Positions 28,098 to 38,555 of a stretch of DNA of 64,000 nt are shown in pieces. Made by a program: the position numbers and the translations under genes. The notes under the pieces were generated by a model. The model worked only from the letters and a program-made list of their open reading frames with translations. It did not search any database and was not told the origin of the DNA. Source of the DNA: Aliirhizobium smilacinae (lineage in GTDB: Bacteria; Pseudomonadota; Alphaproteobacteria; Rhizobiales; Rhizobiaceae); assembly GCF_006335145.1 (NCBI RefSeq), contig NZ_VDMN01000002.1, positions 1 to 64,000 on the forward strand, read 5' to 3'. Each line of letters opens with the position of its first letter. The first letter of the stretch is position 1.

Positions 28098-28319
28098 TTT
28101 TTCTTAAAGGAAATGTATGCGGCTCTTTTGTCAAGCGTTTCGCTATCAAAATGATCTGCTTACATATCTCCTAGTCCAGAATGAGCCCCCAAGGGCTCAC
28201 TGTCGCGAGGCGCCGACCACAATAGTTGACGTCCTAATCCGCACAGCAACAGGTATGATTTTATTAAATGCGACACCCTATTTCCGCTCGCCCTCGGCAT
28301 TGGCGCCGAGAGAAACGGA

Positions 28320-29009
28320 ATGAGCATGACCAAAAACGACATTTCATCACGTCATTTTCAGCGAAAGATATCCGAATTCTGCGAGTTGCGTATCGCGCCA
28401 ATCGCATCCAGGCGGGTGCTGGAGAATATCCAGCCTTACCTAGTCAGTTTGATCATCTACCGGAAATCGCCACCGCTCCTGAATGGCCATATCGACTGGA
28501 CGACGATTGGTCAGGCATGTGGGATCGAAGCCGAGCTGACGCTAGAATTGAAAAAGCAACTCCAGCCAGGCCTGGATGCAATCATCCGATGGCTCGGCGC
28601 TCCACCGGCAGCCGAAGGACGACGGCCACCAAAGCCGACAGTTAGCCCGCGCAAAACGGTGCCCGTCAAGAAGGGAGCTTCCATATCCTCGACCAGAAAG
28701 CCGCAACGCACAGCGGCCGACGGTTCCTTTGACCTGTCTGCGCCGACACGGCCTGGACCTGCACCGAAGCCGATCAGCCCCTACCCCGTGCCGCTTTTCG
28801 AGGCGACAGAAGATCCAGCGAGCTTTCAGGACGCGTTGACCTATCACATGCGGCGGTTCGGCGAGACCGAAAAGCGATGGTCTGGCGTCTTAGGCTCGCT
28901 TGAAGCGGCAATGAAGGACGTGGGGTACGATCAGCCCGTCCTTATCGGTATTGGTTCGGTGTTTCGGAACCAGGGGCAGTCTTTAGAAAACCAAGCGGCT
29001 CGTCTCTAG
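28320..29009 (+). CDS. N-terminal part of a truncated integrase-like protein
   Basis: The 229-aa product (MSMTKNDISS start) has a helical N-terminal region (DWTTIGQACGIEAELTLELKKQL), a basic Pro-rich linker (about 100-155) and a second helical piece ending abruptly at 29009. Just after it, in another frame, lies the C-terminus of a tyrosine recombinase. I infer that the two once belonged to one large integrase gene that lost its middle. As it stands, the product would lack every catalytic residue. Confidence 0.5.
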   Translation: MSMTKNDISSRHFQRKISEFCELRIAPIASRRVLENIQPYLVSLIIYRKSPPLLNGHIDWTTIGQACGIEAELTLELKKQLQPGLDAIIRWLGAPPAAEGRRPPKPTVSPRKTVPVKKGASISSTRKPQRTAADGSFDLSAPTRPGPAPKPISPYPVPLFEATEDPASFQDALTYHMRRFGETEKRWSGVLGSLEAAMKDVGYDQPVLIGIGSVFRNQGQSLENQAARL

Positions 29010-29160
29010 GCACTTGAAGCAGACCGGATCCTACGAGCAGGCGAGGTATGCTATTCAGGATACACCGGATGTCGTGCAACAGCACTATGGTCGCTTCCTA
29101 CCGCAAGACAAGGCCGCACTGGCCGCCAAGATCCTCAATCAGGTTTGGGAAGCTGCCTAA
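28987..29160 (+). pseudogene. C-terminal remnant of a tyrosine recombinase/integrase
   Basis: The frame from 28987 to TAA 29158 reads KRLVSRHLKQTGSYEQARYA, then QDTPDVVQQHYGRFLPQDKA, ending NQVWEAA. The QHYGRF stretch around the catalytic Tyr position is typical of phage-type integrases. No start codon or upstream domain is present in this frame. It marks an old integration event. Confidence 0.7.
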
Positions 29161-29575
29161 GATCGGATGAGATGCTCGGCCCGGACGCCCAGACCATGCT
29201 GCATCCAGGCCGAGCATCTTCGTCCCGGGTCTTGAAGGAATTTCAACTGTGAGCCCGTCATTTCCCACTTACGAAATGCTCGGCGTTCGCAACGAGTTTG
29301 ACTGCCAGGAACCGTTGCTCACATGCAGACTTTCGGACAGGCGCGATGGGAGAGGGTGCTTCAACCGATTACCGCTGTCTGCGATCAGTAGAGAACAAGC
29401 TTTGCTACTCAGCAGTGGACAACCCAGCCAACGCTGACGATAAATGCCAAAGCCGCACCCACAGATATTTGAAATCCAGAAAAAGCCATTTTGGTCTCAA
29501 TTGATCGTAATGATACCCGAGGCTTCGGGTAGGTTGACCTAAAGCGTGGAACAGAAAACAGCCGCTTTTGTGACT
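29161..29575. other. Intergenic debris with a 12-bp inverted repeat
   Basis: AGATGCTCGGCC (29170-29181) and GGCCGAGCATCT (29208-29219) are perfect inverted repeats 26 bases apart, just after the integrase stop. They could form the old transcript end. The remaining sequence up to the DUF4405 gene has no gene I can support. Confidence 0.5.
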
Positions 29576-30241
29576 TCAACATGCGCGTCTGACCATTATC
29601 AGCCCATAATGTGTAGCGGCGGCGTACAGGCCGACGATCGATGCGTAGTTGATGAAAAAGCCAAAAGTGCTTTCGTTGAAATCCCACATGTCGAGCGAGT
29701 AGGTCAGCATCAGCTTGGCACCGAACGCCATTTCAAAAGAACTTTTCACACCCCAAAGCGCAGTCCCAATTACCGCTGCGCGGAGTCCGATGATGCGGGC
29801 GGCGTTACGTGAGGTGAGACCCAAAAACGAACTGACAGTATTCATCACCACGCCCCATCGTGTTCCCAGATGCACCGCGATGATCAGCAATACCCAGTAC
29901 CCTGCAAACATATGGATCTCGCGAACAGCAAAAGCACCGCTCAGAGCCGTGAATGGAAACAGGTCCCGAGAGACCAGGAAGCTCGTCACCAACATGACCG
30001 CCATGCCGATGGCAAGACCGACGATGGTGACGAGATTGACGATGCGAGCCGCGTCCATCCTGCGCTTGGCCACGCCGCCGTACCAGCGCCTGTTGAAGAC
30101 GTTGTGCACGATAACGAGTGCCAGAAGAGCCGTACCGAACAGTTCGTGGGACAGATTGTCCAGCCACCAGTAGGCAAGGCACGCGATGACGAGGGCGACA
30201 GCCAGAAAATCGAGCAGAAGACGGATGCGGAACAGGTTCAT
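29576..30241 (-). CDS. DUF4405 membrane protein, putative b-type cytochrome
   Basis: The 221-aa protein has four or five predicted membrane helices with histidines placed as in DUF4405 proteins: NLSHELFG, VIVHNVFNRRW, REIHMFAGYW and IIAVHLGTRW. Two His pairs across helices suggest bound heme b. Its start overlaps the stop of the P460-like gene as ATGA, so the two are translationally coupled. It likely passes electrons between the quinone pool and the exported redox proteins of this operon, which is inference. Confidence 0.8.
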   Translation of the reverse strand: MNLFRIRLLLDFLAVALVIACLAYWWLDNLSHELFGTALLALVIVHNVFNRRWYGGVAKRRMDAARIVNLVTIVGLAIGMAVMLVTSFLVSRDLFPFTALSGAFAVREIHMFAGYWVLLIIAVHLGTRWGVVMNTVSSFLGLTSRNAARIIGLRAAVIGTALWGVKSSFEMAFGAKLMLTYSLDMWDFNESTFGFFINYASIVGLYAAATHYGLIMVRRAC

Positions 30242-30711
30242 TCGAATTCGAACCGCCGCATCTCGTTGAACGTGTACAGGAAATCCCTATCAGACCGGGA
30301 CATGTGACAGCTCTGACAGCGAGCAGTGTTCTCGGCGGTGTTGATGGTGCCATCCGGCTTGAACCATTGGAACTGCCAGTCGGCTGTACGGCGGTTCTCG
30401 GCATAGTCCTGCCCCCAGTTCTCACCCTTCTCCATGATGAAGTAGCGGAACACCTTGCCGTCGCGGTAATCGACCAGCGCGACATGAGTGCCGTTCGGGA
30501 TCGGTTTTCCAGCTTTGACAGCTTCGATCGCCTCGCGGGTCGTCATGATGTGCTCGGTGACTTCACCGCGCGTCACCGTAGTGTAGTGAACCAGCTTGTC
30601 GATGTCCGGCATCGTCGCGCGCGTCGGTTCTGCATGGACCTGCATGCCAGCAAACAGGACCGTCAGCCCTGCAAGCATCGCACCGCCAATTGCGCCGATT
30701 ATTTTCTTCAT
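30238..30711 (-). CDS. Exported cytochrome P460-like protein
   Basis: The 157-aa protein starts at ATG 30711 after AGAGG and has a Sec signal peptide (about 1-27, ending VHA). Near the C-terminus is one heme c motif, CQSCH (in ENTARCQSCHMSRSDRDF). The central beta-rich part (HVALVDYRDGKVFRYFIMEKG) matches the cytochrome P460 family, whose known members oxidise hydroxylamine or detoxify NO. The frame continues far upstream without a better start. Confidence 0.82.
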   Translation of the reverse strand: MKKIIGAIGGAMLAGLTVLFAGMQVHAEPTRATMPDIDKLVHYTTVTRGEVTEHIMTTREAIEAVKAGKPIPNGTHVALVDYRDGKVFRYFIMEKGENWGQDYAENRRTADWQFQWFKPDGTINTAENTARCQSCHMSRSDRDFLYTFNEMRRFEFE

Positions 30712-30743
30712 CGAAACCTCTTCGTTCGGCGCCTCACCTAGGG

Positions 30744-31214
30744 TTAGCGCGTGTATTGTTCGTCGGTAACCTGTTCCATCCACTCGACCGACTTGCCGTC
30801 GAGCGTCTCGGAGATGGCGATGTGGGACATGCCCGTAGTTTCGGTCGCCCCGTGCCAGTGCTTTACGCCCGGCGGAATCCACGCGATGTCGCCCGGCCGG
30901 ATTTCCTGAACTGCGCCATCCCAGTGCTGGACGAGGCCGACGCCAGCCGTGACGATCAGCGTCTGGCCGAGAGGATGTGTGTGCCACGCGGTGCGCGCAC
31001 CCGGTTCAAACGTCACGGTCCCTCCACTGACTGTGGCAGGCGCCGTCGCCGAGAAGCGGGAGCCGACCCGGACGGCTCCGGTGAAGTTGTTCGATGGACC
31101 AGCCGTCGATGCATGCGTCCCTGCCCGCGTCACCGACACACCCTTATCGGCTTCGGCAAGCGCGGCGGACGCACCAAGGGAAAGAGCTACAGTAATTGCG
31201 GTCTTCATGTTCAT
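30744..31214 (-). CDS. Exported cupin, related to manganese-dependent hydroxynitrile lyase-like cupins
   Basis: The 156-aa protein has a signal peptide (1-20, ending ALA) and one cupin barrel. Metal ligands are visible in [20 protein letters not shown] (His, His, Gln) and [10 protein letters not shown] (His). The FTGAVRV start and this metal-site stretch resemble, from memory, bacterial cupin hydroxynitrile lyases of the GtHNL type. Those are cytoplasmic as far as I know, so export is notable. Actual activity is open. Confidence 0.8.
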   Translation of the reverse strand: MNMKTAITVALSLGASAALAEADKGVSVTRAGTHASTAGPSNNFTGAVRVGSRFSATAPATVSGGTVTFEPGARTAWHTHPLGQTLIVTAGVGLVQHWDGAVQEIRPGDIAWIPPGVKHWHGATETTGMSHIAISETLDGKSVEWMEQVTDEQYTR

Positions 31215-31252
31215 TGATCACCTGTCATCGGGAGCCGGAGGACTTTTCTGAG

Positions 31253-31660
31253 CTACTCAGCAAAGACTTCCTTTGCGATCACCACGGCCGAGACCGCGCT
31301 AGGCCAGCCGGAATAGAACGCCATATGAGTGATCGTTTCGACGAGCTGTTCCTCCGTCAGCCCGTTGGCCTTGGCGCGTACGAGATGCGAACGAAGCTGA
31401 TCCGGACGATTGAGGGCAATCAGCGCCGTGACCGTCACGAGGCTGCGATCCCGTTGAGAAAGCTGTGGGCGCTCCCAGACGTCGGTGTAAAGGACATCGT
31501 CGGTCAGTTCCGCCAGCTTCGGCGCGATATCGCCCATCAGTTGCTGTGTCCGCGACTTGGCGGAATCAAGGTTCGATGTTGGTGTCTGTGCCATGCTGGA
31601 CTCCAATCCGGCTCCGAGGCAGAACGATACGGCCAGGATTCCCGGGATGATTTTCTTCAC
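31253..31660 (-). CDS. Exported carboxymuconolactone decarboxylase-family protein
   Basis: The 135-aa protein starts at GTG 31660, preceded by GAGGAAACAGAC; upstream in-frame sequence is non-coding in character. A signal peptide (about 1-24, ending SMA) precedes a CMD domain (about 50-130: QLSQRDRSLVTVTALIAL, THMAFYSGWPSAVSAV). It lacks the CxxC of AhpD peroxidase partners, so it is PcaC-like rather than AhpD-like. It shares the fold of cytoplasmic PcaC at 45382 but is secreted. Confidence 0.8.
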   Translation of the reverse strand: MKKIIPGILAVSFCLGAGLESSMAQTPTSNLDSAKSRTQQLMGDIAPKLAELTDDVLYTDVWERPQLSQRDRSLVTVTALIALNRPDQLRSHLVRAKANGLTEEQLVETITHMAFYSGWPSAVSAVVIAKEVFAE

Positions 31661-31734
31661 GTCTGTTTCCTCTCGATGCGCATCTTGCGACGTTCGTGGC
31701 AGCGGGCGCCGAGCGCACCCGCCTGGGATTGCCC

Positions 31735-32838
31735 TCACGCCGAAGCGAGGTATCGATCGAAGAATGGTTTCAATTTGCCGAGGGCTACGTCGACGTATTC
31801 CGGCACCCAATAAGTCTCGATGTGCTTGGCACCCTCGATCTTGAAGAGTTCCTTGTCCTTGGTCCCGGTTGCCTTGGGGAATGCGTCTTCCGTCATGTAG
31901 AGGGTATCGGCGGCGCTGCCGGCGATCATCAGCAGCGGCACGTCGATGAGCGCGATCTCGTCGGTCGCATCCCACCGCATCAGGTCCATGAGACTGCTCG
32001 TCGTGTACCTGAACGTCGAGCCAGGGTGGGCATGGGTGCGCCAATAATACTCGTAGCCTTCGCGATAGAGATCGAACGGCAACGCGGCGATCTGAGCATC
32101 GGTGAGGTTGGCGTCTCCGGAATAAAGAACCTCGCCGCCGGCCGCTTCCTGGGCACGTGCCGCGGAAGCCTGCTGAAGGCGCTGCTGGATCGTATCCATC
32201 TGACTGTCCTGGAAGCCGCTGCGGCGGACGCGTCCGGAATTGAACATGCTGAGCGTCGCTACCGCCTTGAAGCGCTTGTCGCTCTTTGCAGCCGCGAGCG
32301 AATAACCGCCCCCGCCGCAAATGCCGAACAGGCCGAGACGGGCCGTATCGACACCGGGGAACTGGCTGATGAAGTCTGCCATTCCGTGAATGTCCTCGAT
32401 GCGGAACTGCGGCTTGTCGGTGCTGCGCGGCGCACCACCGCTTCCGCCCTGATAGGCAGCGTCGGCCGTGATGGTGATGAAGCCGCGTTCCGCCAGACGC
32501 TGGGCATAAAGACCGGTCGTCTGCTCCTTCACCCCGCCGTTCGGATGCGCCAGCACAAGCGTAGGATACTTCTTCGCCGGATCGTAGTCGGCCGGGGTGT
32601 AGACGTTGGCGACGATATCGAGGCCGTTCAGCTCATACTTCACCGGATGGATATTGACTTTGCCCGGCTCATTCTTGGTGATGGCACCGTCATAAACGAG
32701 GGTGAACGGGTTCTGCTTGTAGTCGGCGGCGACGGCCTTGGTCGTCATTGTTGACACTCCTAAGATTGCACCGGAGACGACGAGCGCGGACGCTCCGAGG
32801 AACTCGCGTCTTCTTGTGTTGATGATTTCGTCAGCCAT
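31735..32838 (-). CDS. Tat-exported alpha/beta hydrolase (dienelactone hydrolase-like)
   Basis: The 367-aa protein begins with a twin-arginine signal (TRRREFLGASA near residue 8). The hydrolase core has YPTLVLAHPNGG, an elbow LFGICGGGGYS that puts Cys at the nucleophile position as in dienelactone hydrolases, and EGAKHIETY near the end. It lies 38 bp downstream of another exported hydrolase and 74 bp upstream of the CMD gene in one apparent operon. Confidence 0.83.
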   Translation of the reverse strand: MADEIINTRRREFLGASALVVSGAILGVSTMTTKAVAADYKQNPFTLVYDGAITKNEPGKVNIHPVKYELNGLDIVANVYTPADYDPAKKYPTLVLAHPNGGVKEQTTGLYAQRLAERGFITITADAAYQGGSGGAPRSTDKPQFRIEDIHGMADFISQFPGVDTARLGLFGICGGGGYSLAAAKSDKRFKAVATLSMFNSGRVRRSGFQDSQMDTIQQRLQQASAARAQEAAGGEVLYSGDANLTDAQIAALPFDLYREGYEYYWRTHAHPGSTFRYTTSSLMDLMRWDATDEIALIDVPLLMIAGSAADTLYMTEDAFPKATGTKDKELFKIEGAKHIETYWVPEYVDVALGKLKPFFDRYLASA

Positions 32839-32876
32839 CGTCTGGCTCCTTGTCTGTACGGGCTAGCGCCAATGAT

Positions 32877-33962
32877 TCAGTCGAGCTTCTTGTCGGCGAG
32901 GAATTTGGATACCTGGTCGGCGATCTCGCCATTATTCAGATCCGACATCAGGAAGTGGGTGCCGCCCTTGATGCCGATCTCCGGCAGGTGGACGAGCGTC
33001 GCGTCGCCGCCGTGCTTGTTGACGGCCTCGACCCAGAGCTTGGCCATCGAAAGGCGAACCCGCCAGTTGTCCTGACCACGGTCGGTCGTCGGTTCGACCG
33101 GGAAATTGTCGTCGTAGTAGATGACGATCGGCAGCTTGGTCAGCTTCTCGAAGTCGGCGACGGGGACTGCCTCTCCCTTCAGCGTGCCGGCGGCACTTGG
33201 CATGTCGGCAGGAACTTCGCCTTCCGGAAAGATGAACCCGCTACCGGGTTCAAGCGCGACGATGCCCTTGACGTTCGGATTCTTGATCGCCGTCAGCCAG
33301 CCAGGACCGCCCGCCTGCGAATGGGTGAAAAGGATGCCGGGTCCGGTCTTGTCGAACAGGGCCGACATCGCATCGGAGATGACCTTGGCATCGTAAGGTC
33401 CGGTGTTCGGAGTGACCGAACGGAAAAACTGGTCGAGCGCTTCGGGACTGCGATCAAACTGGACGTTCTGGAAGTAGTCGGGCCATTTTCCGAGTCGGAA
33501 CTGGTCGAAGAAAAGCTGATCATAGGGTGTGGGTTCGATCGTGGCCGCAATGGTGGAATTGCCTGCGCGGCCGCGGCGCGGCTGATCGACGAGATAGGTG
33601 GAGAAGCCCTTGCGCAGAAAGATGTTCTGGAAACCCTCGCGACCGTCAGGTGTCGTCTCCCAGCTTCTGGCCGACTGGAAGGCCCCGTGCAGCATGATAA
33701 TCGGGAGGGGCTTCGGGTTCTGGGGGACCTGATAGAAAACGTAGGCGTGGTCGCCGTGAAGCGACTGTCCTTCGGCTGTCGGTGCGTTGTTGTTATAGGT
33801 GCCCGCGGTCTTGGAGACGGTTCCGCCGACGGCGAAGCTGCCCTGTTCCTGGATGGCGAGCGCTTCTGGCTTCGTCGCCGACTGTGCCTGAGCAACACCG
33901 GAGATCGCGATTGCGGTCGAGAACGCTAAGACGGAGAAGGCTTTGGCAAGTGTGCGGGGCAT
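32877..33962 (-). CDS. Sec-exported alpha/beta hydrolase
   Basis: The 361-aa protein has a cleavable signal peptide (about 1-27, ending AQA), oxyanion segment IIMLHGAFQSARSWE, elbow LFTHSQAGGPGW with Ser nucleophile, acidic residue in ALEPGSGF and a late His in GGTHFLMSD. It is the first gene of the six-gene minus-strand operon. Substrate is unknown. Confidence 0.83.
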   Translation of the reverse strand: MPRTLAKAFSVLAFSTAIAISGVAQAQSATKPEALAIQEQGSFAVGGTVSKTAGTYNNNAPTAEGQSLHGDHAYVFYQVPQNPKPLPIIMLHGAFQSARSWETTPDGREGFQNIFLRKGFSTYLVDQPRRGRAGNSTIAATIEPTPYDQLFFDQFRLGKWPDYFQNVQFDRSPEALDQFFRSVTPNTGPYDAKVISDAMSALFDKTGPGILFTHSQAGGPGWLTAIKNPNVKGIVALEPGSGFIFPEGEVPADMPSAAGTLKGEAVPVADFEKLTKLPIVIYYDDNFPVEPTTDRGQDNWRVRLSMAKLWVEAVNKHGGDATLVHLPEIGIKGGTHFLMSDLNNGEIADQVSKFLADKKLD

Positions 33963-34082
33963 ATCGATCTCACAACATTAAGTTGGGAGAAAGCTAACCG
34001 AGCGGCACTCAGGTGATTAGATACCTATTTCCGATTGAGGCCATTAGCCTGCCTTATCAATCACAGACGGTTGATTAGCGCG

Positions 34083-34976
34083 TTATCCACGATACCTGAG
34101 AGCCTCGACGACAAGCGCGAAGGCAGGAGATGCGTGTCGTCGGTTCGGGTAATAGAGATGATAACCGGGAAAAGGCGCGCACCAGTCTTCCAACACCCGA
34201 ACTAACTCGCCCCGGGCGATCTGCTCGGCAACATGGTCGTCGGGCATGTAGGCGAGACCTAGCCCCCTTTTTGCAGCATCCATCCGCATCGCTATGTTGT
34301 TGAATACCAGTTGTCCCTCTACCCTTACCCTGAGTTCGTGCCCGTCCTTCTCGAACTCCCATGAGAGGATATTGCCGTGGGTCGGCATCCTGATCTGGAT
34401 GCAGTTGTGTCCAGTCAGGTCTTCGGGCTTTTCGGGCCACGGGTTCTGCCGGAAATAGGAGGGAGCGCCCACGACCGCCATGCGCATCTCGGGACCGATC
34501 TTCACGGCTATCATGTCCTTGGCGACCTGTTCCCCCAGACGCACGCCGGCATCATAGCGCTCTGCCACGATATCCGTGAGCCCGTAGTCCACCGTGATTT
34601 CGACCTTCACATCCGGGTTGTCCGGCAGAAATTTATCAAGCGCCGGAGCTAGAACGGAGATCGCGGCATGCTCGCCCGCGGTGATCCGCACAGTCCCGGC
34701 GGGCTTGTCCCGCATTTCGCTAAGCGCCGTCAGCTCCGCCTGGATTTCCTCGAACCGCGGACCAGCCGTCTTGAGAAGACGTTCGCCTGCCGCCGTCGGC
34801 GATACCCGCCGTGTCGTCCTTGTCAGAAGCCGGAGACCCAGTCGCTCCTCAAGACCGCGAACCGTCTGGCTGAGCGCTGACTGAGATACGCCCAATTTGA
34901 CCGCAGCTTTCGTAAAGCTCTCCTCGCGCGCCACCATCAGGAAGGCGACCAAATCGTTGAAATTCTCCTGCGGCAT
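34083..34976 (-). CDS. LysR-family transcriptional regulator
   Basis: The 297-aa protein has the LysR N-terminal helix-turn-helix (ESFTKAAVKLGVSQSALSQT, about 17-36) and the two-lobed effector domain. Its RVSPTAAGERLL and QIRMPTHGNILSWEF segments place it in the CrgA/DmlR-like branch often found beside oxidoreductase genes. It is divergent from the MFS gene and upstream of the exported operon on the same strand, so it could govern either. Confidence 0.9.
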   Translation of the reverse strand: MPQENFNDLVAFLMVAREESFTKAAVKLGVSQSALSQTVRGLEERLGLRLLTRTTRRVSPTAAGERLLKTAGPRFEEIQAELTALSEMRDKPAGTVRITAGEHAAISVLAPALDKFLPDNPDVKVEITVDYGLTDIVAERYDAGVRLGEQVAKDMIAVKIGPEMRMAVVGAPSYFRQNPWPEKPEDLTGHNCIQIRMPTHGNILSWEFEKDGHELRVRVEGQLVFNNIAMRMDAAKRGLGLAYMPDDHVAEQIARGELVRVLEDWCAPFPGYHLYYPNRRHASPAFALVVEALRYRG

Positions 34977-35109
34977 TCATTAGGAATCCTTATAGCTTCA
35001 TGCTGATTACTGCCCCTAATCCGAAGGGTCGGCAAGGCATATCTTGTGTCCAACGAAACAGAGGCCCCGTCGTGGAGGACGGCATGGTCGACCTTGAACG
35101 GAACACGAT
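34977..35109. promoter_or_regulatory. LysR/MFS divergent control region
   Basis: TTAGGAATCCTTA (34980-34992) is a near-perfect short palindrome with the T-N11-A shape of LysR binding sites, just before the regulator start. ATTAG...CTAAT repeats also flank 34979-35020. Binding here is inference from regulator family and position. Confidence 0.35.
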
Positions 35110-36549
35110 ATGCCGATCGGCCCAAATGCAACCGCCTCCCCGAACAAGAGCGCCATCCTTTCGATCATCCTGATCAGCTATGTGATGATCGTGCTCGACA
35201 TTTCCGTGGTGCTAACTGGGCTGCCTAAAATCCATCAAGAACTCGGGTTTACCGACGCGAGCCTTGCCTGGGTGCAAAGCGCCTACACACTCACCTTCGG
35301 CGGCCTCTTGCTTCTGGGCGCACGCGCAGGCGACCTCCTCGGCCGCCGCCGCATGTTCATCGTCGGCATGGCGATCTTCACGCTCGCCTCGATCGCCATC
35401 GGCGCGTCGCAATCATCTGCTTGGATGCTGTCCTGGCGTGCCATCCAGGGACTGGGCTCCGCCGTCCTCGCACCTTCGACGCTGGCACTCCTGCAGACAA
35501 ACTTCGACGAAGGCGAGGAACGCGTCCGCGCCGTTTCGCTCTACAGTGCCGCGGCTGGTGTCTCGGCGACCGTCGGACTGATCGTTGGCGGGCTGCTGGC
35601 GGACTGGCTCTCGTGGCGGGTCGGCTTTCTCATCAACCTGCCGATTGGTGTCGCCATGATCCTCGCGGCACGTGTCTACATCCCGGAAACGAACAGACGT
35701 CCCGGCACGTTCGACATCCCGGGTGCAATCACATCGACTATGGGTATGAGCACGCTTGTCTATGGCTTCATCCGCTCGGCGCAATCGGGATGGGACGGAA
35801 TCACCATCGTAACCCTGATCGCCGCAGCCGTATTGCTTGCCGCTTTCGTGCAGATCGAATGGCGAGCAAAGCAGCCCATTCTGCCGCTTCGCCTGTTTTC
35901 GGATATCGAGCGGTCCGGAGCCTATGCAGCACGGGTCCTCTATCTCGGCGCAATGGTCGGCTTCTTTTTCTTCACGACGCTGTATCTGCAGGAAGTCGCA
36001 GGCTTCCGTCCGGCGGTGACGGGTCTGGCGTTTGTTCCGGCGACGATGCTGCATGTCCCGATCGCGATCCTCGTACCACGCCTTATCCGCCGCTTTGGCC
36101 GCAACACGATCCTCATCGTCGGAATGATCATCGGCATCGTCGCCATGGCCTGGTTGAGCCGCGCGGGTGTCGGCTCAGGCTACTGGACCGCCGTGGCACT
36201 GCCGATGGTGCTGATCGGGATCAGCCAGGGACTGACACTCAGCCCCCTCACGTCCTCAGGTGTTGCCCGTGTCGCCCGAGACGACGCAGGTGCCGCCTCC
36301 GGTGCGGTGAACGTCGCCCATCAGATGGGAAGTTCGGTCGGTCTCAGCATCCTCATCGCGGTAGCGGCCATCGGATCAGCGGGCCTGAGCGGAGCCGACC
36401 TTACCGCCTACCGCGTCTCGCGCGCATTCGATGCCGGAACGGTGTTGGTCGTACTCGCCCTTCTGATCGCCCTCATGACCATCGTCCCAGCGGCCCGCCG
36501 GCAGGACGTTAACCAAACAGAACCCGCGCCCGTGAAGAGCGCGGCGTAA
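35110..36549 (+). CDS. MFS drug/metabolite exporter, DHA2 (EmrB/QacA-like) family
   Basis: The 479-aa protein has 14 predicted membrane helices. Signatures are motif D1-like VMIVLDISVVLTGLPKI in helix 1, LGARAGDLLGRRRMF (motif A) near residue 77 and the antiporter motif C (LYSAAAGVSATVGLIVGGLL) near 150. It probably exports a toxic organic compound by proton antiport. It leads a plus-strand operon with the aldo/keto reductases. Confidence 0.9.
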   Translation: MPIGPNATASPNKSAILSIILISYVMIVLDISVVLTGLPKIHQELGFTDASLAWVQSAYTLTFGGLLLLGARAGDLLGRRRMFIVGMAIFTLASIAIGASQSSAWMLSWRAIQGLGSAVLAPSTLALLQTNFDEGEERVRAVSLYSAAAGVSATVGLIVGGLLADWLSWRVGFLINLPIGVAMILAARVYIPETNRRPGTFDIPGAITSTMGMSTLVYGFIRSAQSGWDGITIVTLIAAAVLLAAFVQIEWRAKQPILPLRLFSDIERSGAYAARVLYLGAMVGFFFFTTLYLQEVAGFRPAVTGLAFVPATMLHVPIAILVPRLIRRFGRNTILIVGMIIGIVAMAWLSRAGVGSGYWTAVALPMVLIGISQGLTLSPLTSSGVARVARDDAGAASGAVNVAHQMGSSVGLSILIAVAAIGSAGLSGADLTAYRVSRAFDAGTVLVVLALLIALMTIVPAARRQDVNQTEPAPVKSAA

Positions 36550-38554
<2,005 letters not shown>

Positions 38555-38555
38555 G

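Noticed and set aside
9429..29238. GGTCTTGAAGG occurs at 9429-9439 (tRNA-like debris) and at 29228-29238 (after the integrase remnant), which would frame a 20-kb island.
   Set aside because: An 11-base match is expected many times by chance in 64 kb, and the match does not extend. It does not support direct-repeat attachment sites.
31696..32754. 352-codon plus-strand frame opposite the Tat-exported hydrolase.
   Set aside because: No family features; the opposite strand has a twin-arginine signal and hydrolase motifs.
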